Assembly: GCA_002280875.1 (NCBI GenBank) | Contig: NCEV01000013.1 | Coordinates: 42,260-102,593 of the forward strand | DNA length: 60,334 bases | Reading direction: 5' to 3' | Source of the DNA: Caulobacter sp. 32-67-35 | GTDB taxonomy: Bacteria > Pseudomonadota > Alphaproteobacteria > Caulobacterales > Caulobacteraceae | Shown here: piece by piece, positions 36,062-44,875 of the stretch | Numbering within the stretch: position 1 is the first letter of the stretch | Layout: each line of letters begins with the position of its first letter | Notes under the pieces: generated by a model | What the model saw: only the letters and a program-made list of their open reading frames with translations | What the model was told of the DNA's origin: nothing | Databases searched by the model: none | Position numbers and translations under genes: made by a program

Positions 36062-37084
36062 TTGAGCACCTCCGCCGCGATCCTCGGCTGCGCCGGGACC
36101 ACCCTCTCCCGCGAGGAAGAGGCATTTTTCCGGGATGTGAAGCCCTGGGGCTTCATCCTGTTCAAGCGCAACATTGCTGATCCCGAGCAGGTGCGGGCCC
36201 TGACCGCCGCCCTGCGCGACACGGTTGGCCGGCCCGATGCGCCCATCCTGATCGACCAGGAGGGCGGCCGCGTCGCCCGCCTGCAGCCGCCGCACTGGAA
36301 GACCTATCCGCCCGGCCGCGCCTATGGCGAGCTGGTGGCTAACGACCCGCTGGTCGCCCGCGAAATAACCCGGCTGGGCGCACGGCTTATCGCCCATGAC
36401 CTGCGAGCCATCGGCGTCAATGTCGACTGCGTGCCGGTGCTGGACGTGCCCGATCCGCAAGGTCACGAGATCATCGGCGACCGCGCCTATGGCGACACGC
36501 CCGAGCAGGTGGCTACCCTGGGCCGGGCCGCCGCCGAGGGCCTGCTGGCCGGCGGCGTGCTGCCGATCATCAAGCACATCCCCGGCCACGGTCGGGCCAT
36601 GAGCGACAGCCATCTGGAACTGCCGGTCGTCAAGGCCAAGCTGGCCGAACTGGACGCCCGCGACTTCGCGCCGTTCCGCGTGCTGTCCGACATGCCGATG
36701 GCGATGACGGCCCACGTTGTCTACACGGCCATCGACCGCCGTCATCCGGCCACGACCTCGAAGAAGGTCATCAAGAAAATCATCCGCGAATCCCTGGGCT
36801 TCGACGGCCTGCTGATGAGCGACGACCTGTCGATGAAGGCCCTGTCGGGTGACTTCAAGCAGCGCGCCAAGGACAGTCTGTCGGCCGGCTGCGACGTCGT
36901 CCTGCACTGCAATGGCGACATGGTCGAGATGAAGGCCGTGATGTCCGGCGTCGGCGGCCTTTCGAAGGAAGCCCGCCGCCGGTCGCAGGCAGTCATGAGC
37001 CGGCTGGTCAAGGTGGTCGAGCCCTTTGACGTGGCCGAGGCCCGGGCCCGCTTCGACGCCGCTTTTGACGGCCGCTTTGCGTGA
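36062..37084 (+). CDS. nagZ: Beta-N-acetylhexosaminidase (GH3)
   Basis: NagZ removes GlcNAc from peptidoglycan turnover products. The GH3 signature is complete: IDQEGGRVARL (residues 64-74), KHIPGHGRAMSDSH (171-184, with the catalytic His/Asp dyad) and the nucleophile Asp254 in MSDDLSM. The TTG at 36062, 10 bases after the SPOR gene, is the apparent start. The stop overlaps the GTG of scpA by 4 bases, so translation is coupled. Confidence 0.93.
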   Translation: MSTSAAILGCAGTTLSREEEAFFRDVKPWGFILFKRNIADPEQVRALTAALRDTVGRPDAPILIDQEGGRVARLQPPHWKTYPPGRAYGELVANDPLVAREITRLGARLIAHDLRAIGVNVDCVPVLDVPDPQGHEIIGDRAYGDTPEQVATLGRAAAEGLLAGGVLPIIKHIPGHGRAMSDSHLELPVVKAKLAELDARDFAPFRVLSDMPMAMTAHVVYTAIDRRHPATTSKKVIKKIIRESLGFDGLLMSDDLSMKALSGDFKQRAKDSLSAGCDVVLHCNGDMVEMKAVMSGVGGLSKEARRRSQAVMSRLVKVVEPFDVAEARARFDAAFDGRFA

Positions 37085-37905
37085 CGACGGGCTTCCAGCC
37101 CACGCTTGATTTCGAGGCCGCCAACGCGGCGGCGGAAGACGGCGCGGCGCTGGTCATCGACATCGACGGCTATGAAGGCCCGCTGCACGTGCTGCTGGCC
37201 CTGGCGCGCAGCCAGAAGGTTGATCTGCTGCAGCTGTCGATCACCAGGCTGGCCGAGCAGTATCTGGCGTTTGTCCAGCAGGCCCGGCGGGTGCGGTTCT
37301 CGCTGGCCGCCGACTATCTGGTGATGGCCGCCTGGCTGGCCTATCTGAAATCGCGCCTGCTGCTGCCCAAGCCCGAACGCGCCAAGACCGAGGAGCCGCC
37401 GGCCGAGGAGATGGCCGCCCAGCTGGCCTTCCGTCTGGCCAAGCTGGACGTGATGCGCAAGGCCGTCGAAGCGCTGAAGGAGCGTCCGCTGCTGAAGCGC
37501 GAGGTGTTCATGCGCGGCGATCCGGAAGCGGTGAAGATCGTCTCGTCGACGCGGCTGGAGGGTGATCTGTATGGCCTGATGAGCGCCTATATCGCCCAGC
37601 GCAAACGCGAGCACAGCCGCCACTATGCGCCGCGCCCGCCCACGGCCTATCCGCTGGAAGACGCCCGCGACCGTCTACGCTCTCTGCTGCCGCGCCTGGA
37701 GGACTGGACCACACTGTCGACCGTGGCGCCCGTTGAACGCTATCTGGAGGAAGACGACGGCCCGTCGCCGGCGTCCTATATGGCCTCTACCCTGGCCGCG
37801 TCGTTGGAGCTGGTGAAAGAGGGCGTGCTGGAAGCCCGGCAGATGGAGGCGTTCTCGGACGTTTATTTGCGCAACCGGGCCGAACCGCTGGAGATGGTGG
37901 AGTGA
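37081..37905 (+). CDS. scpA: Segregation and condensation protein A
   Basis: ScpA is the kleisin subunit of the bacterial SMC complex. The N-terminal block IDGYEGPLHVLLALARSQKV matches the SMC-neck-binding helices, and LAADYLVMAAWLAYLKSRLL is a strong family motif. The C-terminal part resembles a winged helix. It starts with GTG overlapping nagZ and ends in a GTGA overlap with scpB, a tightly coupled trio. Confidence 0.95.
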   Translation: MTTGFQPTLDFEAANAAAEDGAALVIDIDGYEGPLHVLLALARSQKVDLLQLSITRLAEQYLAFVQQARRVRFSLAADYLVMAAWLAYLKSRLLLPKPERAKTEEPPAEEMAAQLAFRLAKLDVMRKAVEALKERPLLKREVFMRGDPEAVKIVSSTRLEGDLYGLMSAYIAQRKREHSRHYAPRPPTAYPLEDARDRLRSLLPRLEDWTTLSTVAPVERYLEEDDGPSPASYMASTLAASLELVKEGVLEARQMEAFSDVYLRNRAEPLEMVE

Positions 37906-38558
37906 TCGACCCCCTGTTCACCGAGCGCTGCATCGAGGCGTTGCTGTTCGCCGCCGCCGAGCCGCTCAGCGATATCGACCTGACCAAGCGCCTGCCTGAG
38001 GGCTGCGATATTCCGGCCGGCATCGCCGCCCTGCGGGCGCGGTATGAGGGCAGGGGGATCGAGCTGGTCTGCGTGGCCAACCGCTGGCGCTTCCAGACCG
38101 CCCAAGACCTGGCCTTCCTGATGACGCAGGAGCGCGAGGAGCCGCGCCGCCTGTCCAAGGCCGCCCAGGAGACCCTGGCGATCATCGCCTATCACCAGCC
38201 CGTCACCCGGGCCGAGATCGAGGCCGTGCGCGGGGTCCAGGCCAGCCGGGGGACGATCGACGTGTTGCTGGAGCTGGGTCTGGTTCGGATGCGCGGTCGC
38301 CGTCGCTCGCCGGGTCGGCCCGTCACCTTCGGCACCACCGACGCCTTCCTCGAGCACTATGGCCTGGCGACCCTGTCGGACCTGCCGGGCGTCACCGAAA
38401 TGAAGGCCGCCGGCCTGCTGGAGATGAACCTGCCGCCGGGCTTCTCCGTGCCCGACCCCCTGGGCCTGCGTCCTGGCGAGGACGAGGATCCGCTTGAGGA
38501 CGGCGACGAGGCGCCCGAATTTGCTCAGGACTTCCTGGGGGAGATGGAGAAAGGATGA
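37902..38558 (+). CDS. scpB: Segregation and condensation protein B
   Basis: ScpB is the kite subunit that joins ScpA and SMC. Two winged-helix domains are visible: the first includes IEALLFAAAEPLSDIDL, the second SKAAQETLAIIAYHQPVTRA with RGVQASRGTIDVLLELGLV. The last 45 residues are acidic. GTG 37902 overlaps the scpA stop. A GAGGAGG-GGCG-CCTCCTC hairpin at 38564-38581 follows the stop closely. Confidence 0.94.
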   Translation: MIDPLFTERCIEALLFAAAEPLSDIDLTKRLPEGCDIPAGIAALRARYEGRGIELVCVANRWRFQTAQDLAFLMTQEREEPRRLSKAAQETLAIIAYHQPVTRAEIEAVRGVQASRGTIDVLLELGLVRMRGRRRSPGRPVTFGTTDAFLEHYGLATLSDLPGVTEMKAAGLLEMNLPPGFSVPDPLGLRPGEDEDPLEDGDEAPEFAQDFLGEMEKG

Positions 38559-38799
38559 AGGTAGAGGAGGGGCGCCTCCTCCCTACTTTCCGTCATTCCC
38601 GCCACAAGGGCGGGAGTTCACCAGAGCCGACAATCCCTGGCGGTGGCGATCTGAAGGACTGCTTGCCGGAGGGTGTTAGTGACGAATTTCGAACCCGAAC
38701 CGCCAAGAGGGCTGTCTGTTCTGGCGTGGCGACTGTTTGACTTTAGGCGAGGCCCATAGCGAGGCCGCCCCTTTTGCGGATGTCGGTAGGCCGAGGCGT
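38559..38799. repeat. Palindromes in the scpB/PepSY intergenic region
   Basis: A 7-bp hairpin at 38564-38581 sits just after the scpB stop and can end that transcript. CCCGCC-ACAAG-GGCGGG further on (38600-38616) resembles a common GTCATTCCCGC-type repeat. Nothing coding is evident in the rest. Confidence 0.4.
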
Positions 38800-40041
38800 C
38801 TAATCCCCCCCGGCCGCGAGGAACAACGCTGGCAGCAGGGCCAGAGCGACGCCGATCCCGGCCAAGGCTGGCCAGCGCCAGGCGCCCATGCCGCGCCACG
38901 CCGTCGCCCAGATGGCTGAAGCGAGCTTTTCGCGCGACAGTCGCAGGGCGTAGATCGCTACACCCGACACCGCCAACGCTGTCAGGGCCAGGCCAAAGGC
39001 GAACCAGATCAGCTTGGTCCACACCCCGCCGAACGTCCCGAAATGCAGCGGGTCGGCCATTTCCGAGAGGCGCTGGTGGCCACTCAAATCGCGACCGTCA
39101 GTCAGCAGCACGACCGCGCCGGTGGCCGGGTTGGTCCAGGCTACATTGGCCCGCTCGCGCACCAAAATGGCTCTGTGCTGGCCCGCGAACTGAAAGGCGC
39201 CGACCTTACCGTACGGAAAGATGATCCGCTGGATGCGCAGACCCGGATAGGCCGTCTGGGCCGCCTTGAGGTTGGTCTCCAGCCGATCGGCCAGCTCACG
39301 GGTGTCCAGCTTGACGGCGGCCACCTTGGCGCGCGGCGAGGGTGGGGCTTTGGCCACGGTGCTCTCGGCCAGATACCACAGGCCGGTGGCGCCGATCAGG
39401 GCCACGAACCATAGGCTCCACAAACCGGCCAGACGGTGCAGGTCGCCCATGGCCGTGCGGGCGTCGCGCCAGCGGACCGGCTTGAAGAAACCCCGCCACC
39501 ATTTCTTGTAGACGACGAACGAGGTGCCGACGCTGATCAGCAGCAGGATCGACAGGGTCGAGACGATCGGCACGCCGATCGGGGTGGGCAGGTTCAGATG
39601 GCGATGCATGTTGCGCAGGATGCGCTGGGCGCCGACCCAAGACCCCTCGCCCCGCACCGCCCCCGTCGAGGGGTGCAGATAGACGAAGGCGCGAACCCCG
39701 TCCGGCTTCTGGATCGTCGCGGTCAGGGCAAAGCCTCGGTCGATCGGCGCGTCCAGTAGCAGGATTTTGGCCTTGGGGTGCAGGGCGGCGACATTGCGGG
39801 CCGCAGCCGACCATGCGACGGGGCCGTGGACCGAGGCCGGATCCACCCGCATGGCCGGCCGCAGCGCCCAGTCGATCTCGTGGCTGAACACCGCGATCGT
39901 GCCCGTCAGGAACACAAAGCCCAGCAGGATCGACAGCTTCAGTCCCACCCATTGGTGGACGCTCCACCACAGGCGCGAAGCCTTGGGCTTGGCGGCGCGC
40001 CGGGGCGCCGCTGTCGCCTGGACGCGCTCGACGCTCACCAT
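38800..40041 (-). CDS. PepSY-associated TM helix (PiuB-like) protein
   Basis: About four membrane helices and a large PepSY-bearing periplasmic part fit the PiuB/FiuB-like family, which is often found next to siderophore receptors and may reduce ferric siderophores. Key blocks are WWSVHQWVGLKLSILLGFVF near the start and MGDLHRLAGLWSLWFVALIG in the middle; their His residues could bind heme. Its start overlaps the receptor gene by 7 bases, so the two are a unit under the same Fur-type promoter. Confidence 0.85.
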   Translation of the reverse strand: MVSVERVQATAAPRRAAKPKASRLWWSVHQWVGLKLSILLGFVFLTGTIAVFSHEIDWALRPAMRVDPASVHGPVAWSAAARNVAALHPKAKILLLDAPIDRGFALTATIQKPDGVRAFVYLHPSTGAVRGEGSWVGAQRILRNMHRHLNLPTPIGVPIVSTLSILLLISVGTSFVVYKKWWRGFFKPVRWRDARTAMGDLHRLAGLWSLWFVALIGATGLWYLAESTVAKAPPSPRAKVAAVKLDTRELADRLETNLKAAQTAYPGLRIQRIIFPYGKVGAFQFAGQHRAILVRERANVAWTNPATGAVVLLTDGRDLSGHQRLSEMADPLHFGTFGGVWTKLIWFAFGLALTALAVSGVAIYALRLSREKLASAIWATAWRGMGAWRWPALAGIGVALALLPALFLAAGGD

Positions 40042-42185
40042 TCCCGCGAGATTTCCAGGAACACCGAGCGAGGCTCGCCGGGGAAGTGGCCGGTGCGATC
40101 GATGAAGCCGGAAGCGGCGTAGGTCTCGTCCAGCAGGTTATCGACGCGCAGCAGGGTCGACCATGGCCCGATCTTGTAGATCACCGAGGCGTCGAACACC
40201 GTATAGGGGCGCACCTTCTGGCCGCTGATCGAAGTGCGGACATCGACATAGTCGCCGCCCAGAGCCAGGGCCAGACCAAGCTTGGAGAACTGGTAGCGGG
40301 TCCAGAAGCCGGCCTTGTGCTTAGGCGCGTTGGCGAAGCGGTCGCCGACGCTGTTGGTGATCACCGTCGCGCCGTTGGTCTTGGTGATGCGGGTGTCGTT
40401 ATAGGCGTAGGAGCCGGTCAGGACCCAGTTGTTGGTCAGATCGGCGGCCAGGTCGATCTCGGCGCCCTTGCTGGTCACCTCGCCGAACGCGACCAGGTCA
40501 TCGACACCGTCCCCGTCGACATCGCCCCGCGGGTCGCTCTGCAGCATGTTGCTGCGGACGATCCGATAGACGGCCATGGTGGACTGCAGCCGTCCGCCCA
40601 GCAGCTCGGTCTTGACGCCGCCCTCTAGGATCTCGCCCTCGGTCGGCGCGAACGGCCCGCCCGCCAGCGGGTCCTGGCTGGAGACGCTCTGCGGCTCGTA
40701 ACTCTGGGCCCACTGGCCGTAGACCGAGACGTCGGGACGGGCGCGCCAAACCAGACCGGCGCGCCAGGTCGCCTTCTCGTCCTCGAAGGCGCTGGCGCCG
40801 GACTCGTCCTCATAGAGATCAAAGCGCACACCAGCGGTGGCGATGAACGGACCGACTGTCGCCTCTTCCAGTACGTAGGCGCCGGACCGCTCCTGAATGG
40901 CCGAAGTGCGCACGCGGGCTTTGAGGTTGTAGGCCTTGGGATCGGTGAGACCATACACCGGATTGGTCAGGCTCAGCGGGGCGGGCAAGCTCGCCACCGC
41001 GGTGAAGCCGCCCAGCAGCGAGGGCCGATTGTTGTTGATCAGCTCGCTGCGGTAGGCGTCGACGCCGACCAGCACGCGATTGCGCACCATGCCGAAGTCG
41101 CGCGACCAGACGGCGTTGGCGCCGAAGCTCAGCTGGTCCAGGTCGCGCTCCTGGTCGCGGAACTCGCGGCGTGACAGGTCCAGCACGCCGTCGCCGTTGC
41201 TGTCGGTCAGGCCTCGCGGCTCGTGATATTGCTGGCGCTCCAGGCTTTCCGAATAGCGCAGGCCCGCATCGAGGGTCAGGCTCTCGCTGACCGGCCATTC
41301 CACCCGCGCTTGCAGCACGTCGGCCGTCAGGTCGAGGAAGTCGCTCTTTTCGTTGTGGTTCCAGCGCCGGTCGGCGAGGAAGTGGCCCAGATTGTCGGTG
41401 GGCACGCCACGCAGGCGGTTGCCTTGCGTGTTCTGCTCGTAGCGGCTGGCCTGTAGCGTCAGGGCCGCTGGACCGAGATCGGTGCGGATACCGCCGTCGA
41501 GGATCAAAACCTCGCTGCCAGAGTTGCGGCGCGGGGTGTTGCGGTCCTCGTAGAACACGCCCACGCGCGTGGCCGGCGCCTTGTCACCTGGCAGGAAGCC
41601 CTCGACCTCGACCGAACCACCGTGCCGCGCCTCGGTCCCGACCACCGCCGTGGCCCGCGCCGAGAACGCCTCCTTCGGCGTTTTGGTGATGTAGTTGAAC
41701 AGGCCGCCAGGGGCGCCTGGACCGTACAGCATGCCGGCCGGCCCCTTCAGAAACTCCAGCCGCTCGACATTGAACAGCTGCGGCACCGAGAAGGCCACAT
41801 AGGGGTCGCCGCGCAGGCCGTCGAAGAAGATCTCCTCCTGACGGAAGCCCCGCGCCGTCACCCCAGCGTAGGAGAACAGGCTGACCCCGGCGATGTTGCG
41901 ATACAGGTCCTGGGCGTCGCGGGCGCCCTGGTCGCGGATCAGCTCGGCGTTCAACACCTGGATGTTGAGGCTGGAGTCGAGCGGCGCCGTCGCAAGCTTG
42001 CCGCTGGTGGTTTCATTTGCCCGATAGAGCTGGCGTGCGCGGGCCGTGACGATGACTAGGAACGGATCGTCCGCTTCGGCCGCCGCCGCCGGCCCCTCAC
42101 TCGCCCAGGCGCGATCCCACCCGCCAAGGCCCGCGACGCTGATCAGCGCCGCCATGGAAACCGCCGAAACCCTACCCATACCCAC
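40035..42185 (-). CDS. TonB-dependent siderophore receptor
   Basis: A signal peptide (residues 1-30) is followed by a plug domain (residues 60-175: SLNIQVLNAELIRDQGARDA, then GFRQEEIFFDGLRGD and VERLEFLKGPAGMLYGPGAPG) and a beta-barrel to a terminal Trp. It would import a ferric siderophore with TonB energy. Two calcium-type loops, DSNGDGVLD (328-336) and DVDGDGVDD (555-563), lie in the barrel. GTG 42185 has GGAG seven bases upstream; an ATG at 42179 is an alternative. Fur-type boxes lie just upstream. Confidence 0.93.
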   Translation of the reverse strand: MGMGRVSAVSMAALISVAGLGGWDRAWASEGPAAAAEADDPFLVIVTARARQLYRANETTSGKLATAPLDSSLNIQVLNAELIRDQGARDAQDLYRNIAGVSLFSYAGVTARGFRQEEIFFDGLRGDPYVAFSVPQLFNVERLEFLKGPAGMLYGPGAPGGLFNYITKTPKEAFSARATAVVGTEARHGGSVEVEGFLPGDKAPATRVGVFYEDRNTPRRNSGSEVLILDGGIRTDLGPAALTLQASRYEQNTQGNRLRGVPTDNLGHFLADRRWNHNEKSDFLDLTADVLQARVEWPVSESLTLDAGLRYSESLERQQYHEPRGLTDSNGDGVLDLSRREFRDQERDLDQLSFGANAVWSRDFGMVRNRVLVGVDAYRSELINNNRPSLLGGFTAVASLPAPLSLTNPVYGLTDPKAYNLKARVRTSAIQERSGAYVLEEATVGPFIATAGVRFDLYEDESGASAFEDEKATWRAGLVWRARPDVSVYGQWAQSYEPQSVSSQDPLAGGPFAPTEGEILEGGVKTELLGGRLQSTMAVYRIVRSNMLQSDPRGDVDGDGVDDLVAFGEVTSKGAEIDLAADLTNNWVLTGSYAYNDTRITKTNGATVITNSVGDRFANAPKHKAGFWTRYQFSKLGLALALGGDYVDVRTSISGQKVRPYTVFDASVIYKIGPWSTLLRVDNLLDETYAASGFIDRTGHFPGEPRSVFLEISREW

Positions 42186-42228
42186 AACCCGACTCCATAG
42201 TGCTCAATCTAGAAGGTCGCACTATAGC

Positions 42229-42249
42229 GAATGAGAATGAATATCAATT
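42229..42249 (-). promoter_or_regulatory. Second, imperfect Fur-type half box
   Basis: AATGAGAATGAATATCAATT repeats the left half of a Fur box (TGAGAAT) next to a divergent right half. It lies close to the receptor start and adjacent to the perfect box. Confidence 0.45.
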
Positions 42250-42253
42250 TAAA

Positions 42254-42268
42254 TGAGAATAATTCTCA
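42254..42268 (-). promoter_or_regulatory. Fur box upstream of the TonB receptor
   Basis: TGAGAAT-A-ATTCTCA is a perfect 7-1-7 inverted repeat, the classic Fur box form, about 70 bases before the receptor start. Repression under iron-replete conditions is expected. Confidence 0.85.
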
Positions 42269-42320
42269 AACCCATGGCCGTGACCGTTCCCCCGACAGGG
42301 TGACATTGTCTGCAACGGTG

Positions 42321-42347
42321 CATCCCCGTCATTTGAGGGCGGGGATG
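42321..42347. repeat. CATCCCC/GGGGATG hairpin upstream of tatA
   Basis: The 7-bp stem CATCCCC / GGGGATG with an inner CGTCATTTGAGGGCG lies in the tatA leader region, between the Fur boxes and the tatA start. It looks like a dispersed short repeat. Confidence 0.4.
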
Positions 42348-42476
42348 ACGGAGGTTATGAGTGGGGCGAGGTGGTTTGGCTTGGCTCCCCGCCTCGCGAA
42401 CGCCTATATTGTCTGAGAGATTGTAACGACACGCCGCACCGGCTAATGGGCCGCTGTCGCAAGGAGCATCGCCGTT

Positions 42477-42701
42477 ATGGGTAGCATGAGCTGGATTCAC
42501 TGGGTGATCGTGATCGCGGTCATTGCCCTGCTGTTCGGTGGCCGCGGCAAGCTGTCGGGAATCATGGGCGACGCCGCCAAGGGCATTCGCGCGTTCAAGG
42601 ACGGCCTGAAGGACGACACCAGCAGCGAAGTCGCCGACAACAAGGCCACCGGCGCCCTGCCGCGCACCAAGGCCGAAGAAGAAGACCTGCGTAAGTCTTG
42701 A
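42477..42701 (+). CDS. tatA: Twin-arginine translocase subunit TatA
   Basis: The short membrane helix [20 protein letters not shown] is followed by the amphipathic helix [19 protein letters not shown], the TatA signature. TatA oligomerises to form the Tat translocation pore. The 74-residue length is standard. CAAGGAG lies 12-15 bases before the ATG. It is the first of tatABC. Confidence 0.95.
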   Translation: MGSMSWIHWVIVIAVIALLFGGRGKLSGIMGDAAKGIRAFKDGLKDDTSSEVADNKATGALPRTKAEEEDLRKS

Positions 42702-42795
42702 GGATCCTCCGGGCGCGCGGGCGGAGCCCGTCGCGCGCGTCCCATTCATTTCGCGACGGCGGGCTTTAAGGTCCGCGTCGCTCTAAGGCGCGTCC

Positions 42796-43401
42796 ATGCT
42801 TCCTGATATCGGCGGCGCAGAACTTCTGGTTATCGCTGCGGTCGCCCTGATCGTGGTGGGTCCGAAGGATCTCCCCTTGCTGCTGCGCAAGCTTGGCCAG
42901 TTCGTGGGCAAGATGCGCGGCATGGCGTCGGAATTCCGCGCCAGCTTCGACGAAATGGCCCGCCAGTCCGAGCTCGACGACCTGCGTCGCGAGGTCGAGG
43001 CCATGCGCTCGGGCCAATATACCGCGCCGCTCCGCGAGGCCGCCGACCAGGCCAAGGATGTGGGCGTGGACCAGGTGTTCGCCGATATCGACGCCAGCCT
43101 CAACAGCGGCGCGGTTCAGGTTCACCCCTATGCCGGCTATCAACCCAATGACGCCTCGAGCGAGCCGTCGATCCTGCCGCCCGAAACGGTGGTCGAGCCC
43201 GTCGCGGCCAAACCTCGCACGCCCCGCAAGCCGCGTGCGGCCAAGGCGCCGATGATGGTCGAGCCGGCCCCCGCCAAGGCCCCCGCCCGCAAGCGCGCCG
43301 CCAAGACCGAGATCGCCGTCGAAGCGCCCAAGGCCGCTCGCGCGCCGCGCAAGAAGGCTGTCAAGGCTGGCGGCTCGACCGCCTCGGATATCATCTCGTG
43401 A
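42796..43401 (+). CDS. tatB: Twin-arginine translocase subunit TatB
   Basis: The N-terminal helix IGGAELLVIAAVALIVVGPK matches TatB, and the following LLRKLGQFVGKMRGMASEF is its amphipathic helix. A Lys/Pro/Ala-rich tail (about residues 120-200) is a long, disordered, basic extension. TatB forms the substrate receptor with TatC. The stop overlaps the tatC start by 4 bases. Confidence 0.94.
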   Translation: MLPDIGGAELLVIAAVALIVVGPKDLPLLLRKLGQFVGKMRGMASEFRASFDEMARQSELDDLRREVEAMRSGQYTAPLREAADQAKDVGVDQVFADIDASLNSGAVQVHPYAGYQPNDASSEPSILPPETVVEPVAAKPRTPRKPRAAKAPMMVEPAPAKAPARKRAAKTEIAVEAPKAARAPRKKAVKAGGSTASDIIS

Positions 43402-44297
43402 CGGACGCCCTCGGACACGAACCCGAAGACGAGATCGAGGCCTCGCGCGCGCCCTTGATGGAGCATCTGGTCGAGCTGCGCATGCGGCTGATCATCTGCG
43501 TGCTGGCGCTGTTCGTCGGCTTTGGCGTGTGTTTCGCGTTCGCCGACCAGATCTTCCTGTTCCTGGTCAAGCCGTTCACGGTGGCCCAGCAGCTGCTGGC
43601 CGCCCAGCATTCGGGCGCCAAGCACGGTCCGTTCGACCTGCTGCTGGCCCTGGTGGGCCTGAAAGACATCCCGATGGGCCAGACCAAGGCCCTGGATCTG
43701 GTCTATACGGCGGCGCTGGAGTTCTTCTTCACCAAGATCAAGCTGGCCGGTTTCGGCGCGGTGGTCCTGACCTTCCCGGTCCTGGCCTGGCAGCTGTATC
43801 GCTTCGTGGCGCCGGGTCTCTACAAGAACGAGCGCGGGGCGTTCCTGCCGTTCCTGCTGGCCTCGCCCTTCATGTTCTTCCTGGGCGCGGCGCTGGTCTA
43901 TTTCATCATGCTGCCGTTCGTCCTGTGGTTCTCGCTGAGCCAGCAGGTGCAGACGGCCGGCATCTCGATCCAGCTGCTGCCCAAGGTCAGCGACTATCTG
44001 ACCCTGGTGACCTCGCTGCTGCTGGCCTTTGGCCTGTGCTTCCAGCTGCCGGTCGTGGTGTCGCTGCTGGGCCTGGCCGGGATCATTTCCAGCAAGCTGC
44101 TGCGCGAGGGCCGTCGCTACGCCATCGTCGGCGTGTTTATCGCCGCCGCCATCCTGACGCCGCCGGACCCGATCAGCCAGCTGACCCTGGCCCTGCCGAT
44201 GTGCCTGCTCTACGAAATCGGCATCTGGTGCGTGTGGCTGATCGAGCGCAGCAAGGCCAAGGCCGAAGAAAAGAGCAATGCGGTCGTGCCGGTCTGA
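43398..44297 (+). CDS. tatC: Sec-independent protein translocase TatC
   Basis: Six membrane helices and the conserved start MEHLVELRMRLIICVLALFV fit TatC, which binds twin-arginine signals. The block VSDYLTLVTSLLLAFGLCFQLPV and the DPISQLTLALPMCLLYEIG motif are diagnostic. The 299 residues exceed E. coli TatC (258), with an extended second loop, as in other alphaproteobacteria. GTG 43398 is the start, coupled to tatB. Confidence 0.95.
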   Translation: MTDALGHEPEDEIEASRAPLMEHLVELRMRLIICVLALFVGFGVCFAFADQIFLFLVKPFTVAQQLLAAQHSGAKHGPFDLLLALVGLKDIPMGQTKALDLVYTAALEFFFTKIKLAGFGAVVLTFPVLAWQLYRFVAPGLYKNERGAFLPFLLASPFMFFLGAALVYFIMLPFVLWFSLSQQVQTAGISIQLLPKVSDYLTLVTSLLLAFGLCFQLPVVVSLLGLAGIISSKLLREGRRYAIVGVFIAAAILTPPDPISQLTLALPMCLLYEIGIWCVWLIERSKAKAEEKSNAVVPV

Positions 44298-44320
44298 TCC
44301 CACGATATCGCGGATAGCAA

Positions 44321-44353
44321 AAAGCCTCCGCCCCGGAAGGGAGCGGAGGCTTT
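44321..44353. terminator. Bidirectional terminator after tatC
   Basis: AAAGCCTCCGC (44321-44331) pairs with GCGGAGGCTTT (44343-44353). The - strand has five T after the stem and the + strand three. It serves tatC on the + strand and the UrcA-like gene on the - strand. Confidence 0.75.
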
Positions 44354-44395
44354 CCTGCTTTCGGGCGGCCCCTCAGGGCCATCCAGCCGTGAGGC

Positions 44396-44875
44396 TTAGG
44401 CGTCGGTCAGCGGACGAACGCTCATCGCCTGCAGCTGGGCCTTGGCCGAGCGGACGGTGCCGCCGACGCAGGCCTGGAATTCGTAGCGGTTGGTGAAGTC
44501 GTTCGAGGCCTTGCACACGGCCTTGGCGGCGGTGGTGATCTCGGCGTTGATCTCGGCAGCCGACTTGCCCTTCAGCGAGATGCGGACCACCGAAACGGCT
44601 TCGCGGCGGGCCGAAACCTTCGTGGCGCCGGTGCGGCCCTTCAGGATCGAGGCCAGCTGGCGGTTGGCGTCATAGGTGGTGCTTTCCAGGCAGGCGGCGA
44701 CGAACGCAGCCTTTTCCTTGGCGCAGACGGTCTGGGCTGCGGCCTTGATCTCATTGTTGATCTGGACGCTGGTCTTGCCGGCGAGCGGAACGCGAACCAG
44801 GGTGGCGGCGCTGGCGGGGGCGGCGATGGCGGCCGAGACGGTGACGATGGCAGCGAGAACGGCGAACTTCTTCAC
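44396..44875 (-). CDS. Exported UrcA-like protein with internal duplication
   Basis: GTG 44875 (AGGA eight bases upstream) gives a 159-residue protein with a signal peptide (residues 1-24). The rest is two copies of one domain: residues 25-78 and 95-149. Each starts with a strand (TLVRVPLAGKTS versus VVRISLKGKS), then a helix (INNEIKAAAQTVC versus INAEITTAAKAVC) and a second Cys. The Cys pairs 51/62 and 121/136 probably form disulfides. This resembles UrcA proteins, which normally have one domain. Function is unknown. Confidence 0.75.
   Translation of the reverse strand: MKKFAVLAAIVTVSAAIAAPASAATLVRVPLAGKTSVQINNEIKAAAQTVCAKEKAAFVAACLESTTYDANRQLASILKGRTGATKVSARREAVSVVRISLKGKSAAEINAEITTAAKAVCKASNDFTNRYEFQACVGGTVRSAKAQLQAMSVRPLTDA

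Noticed and set aside
38670-38720. TTCGAA sequence as part of a tRNA on the - strand
   Set aside because: No paired arms around it; simply an intergenic sequence.
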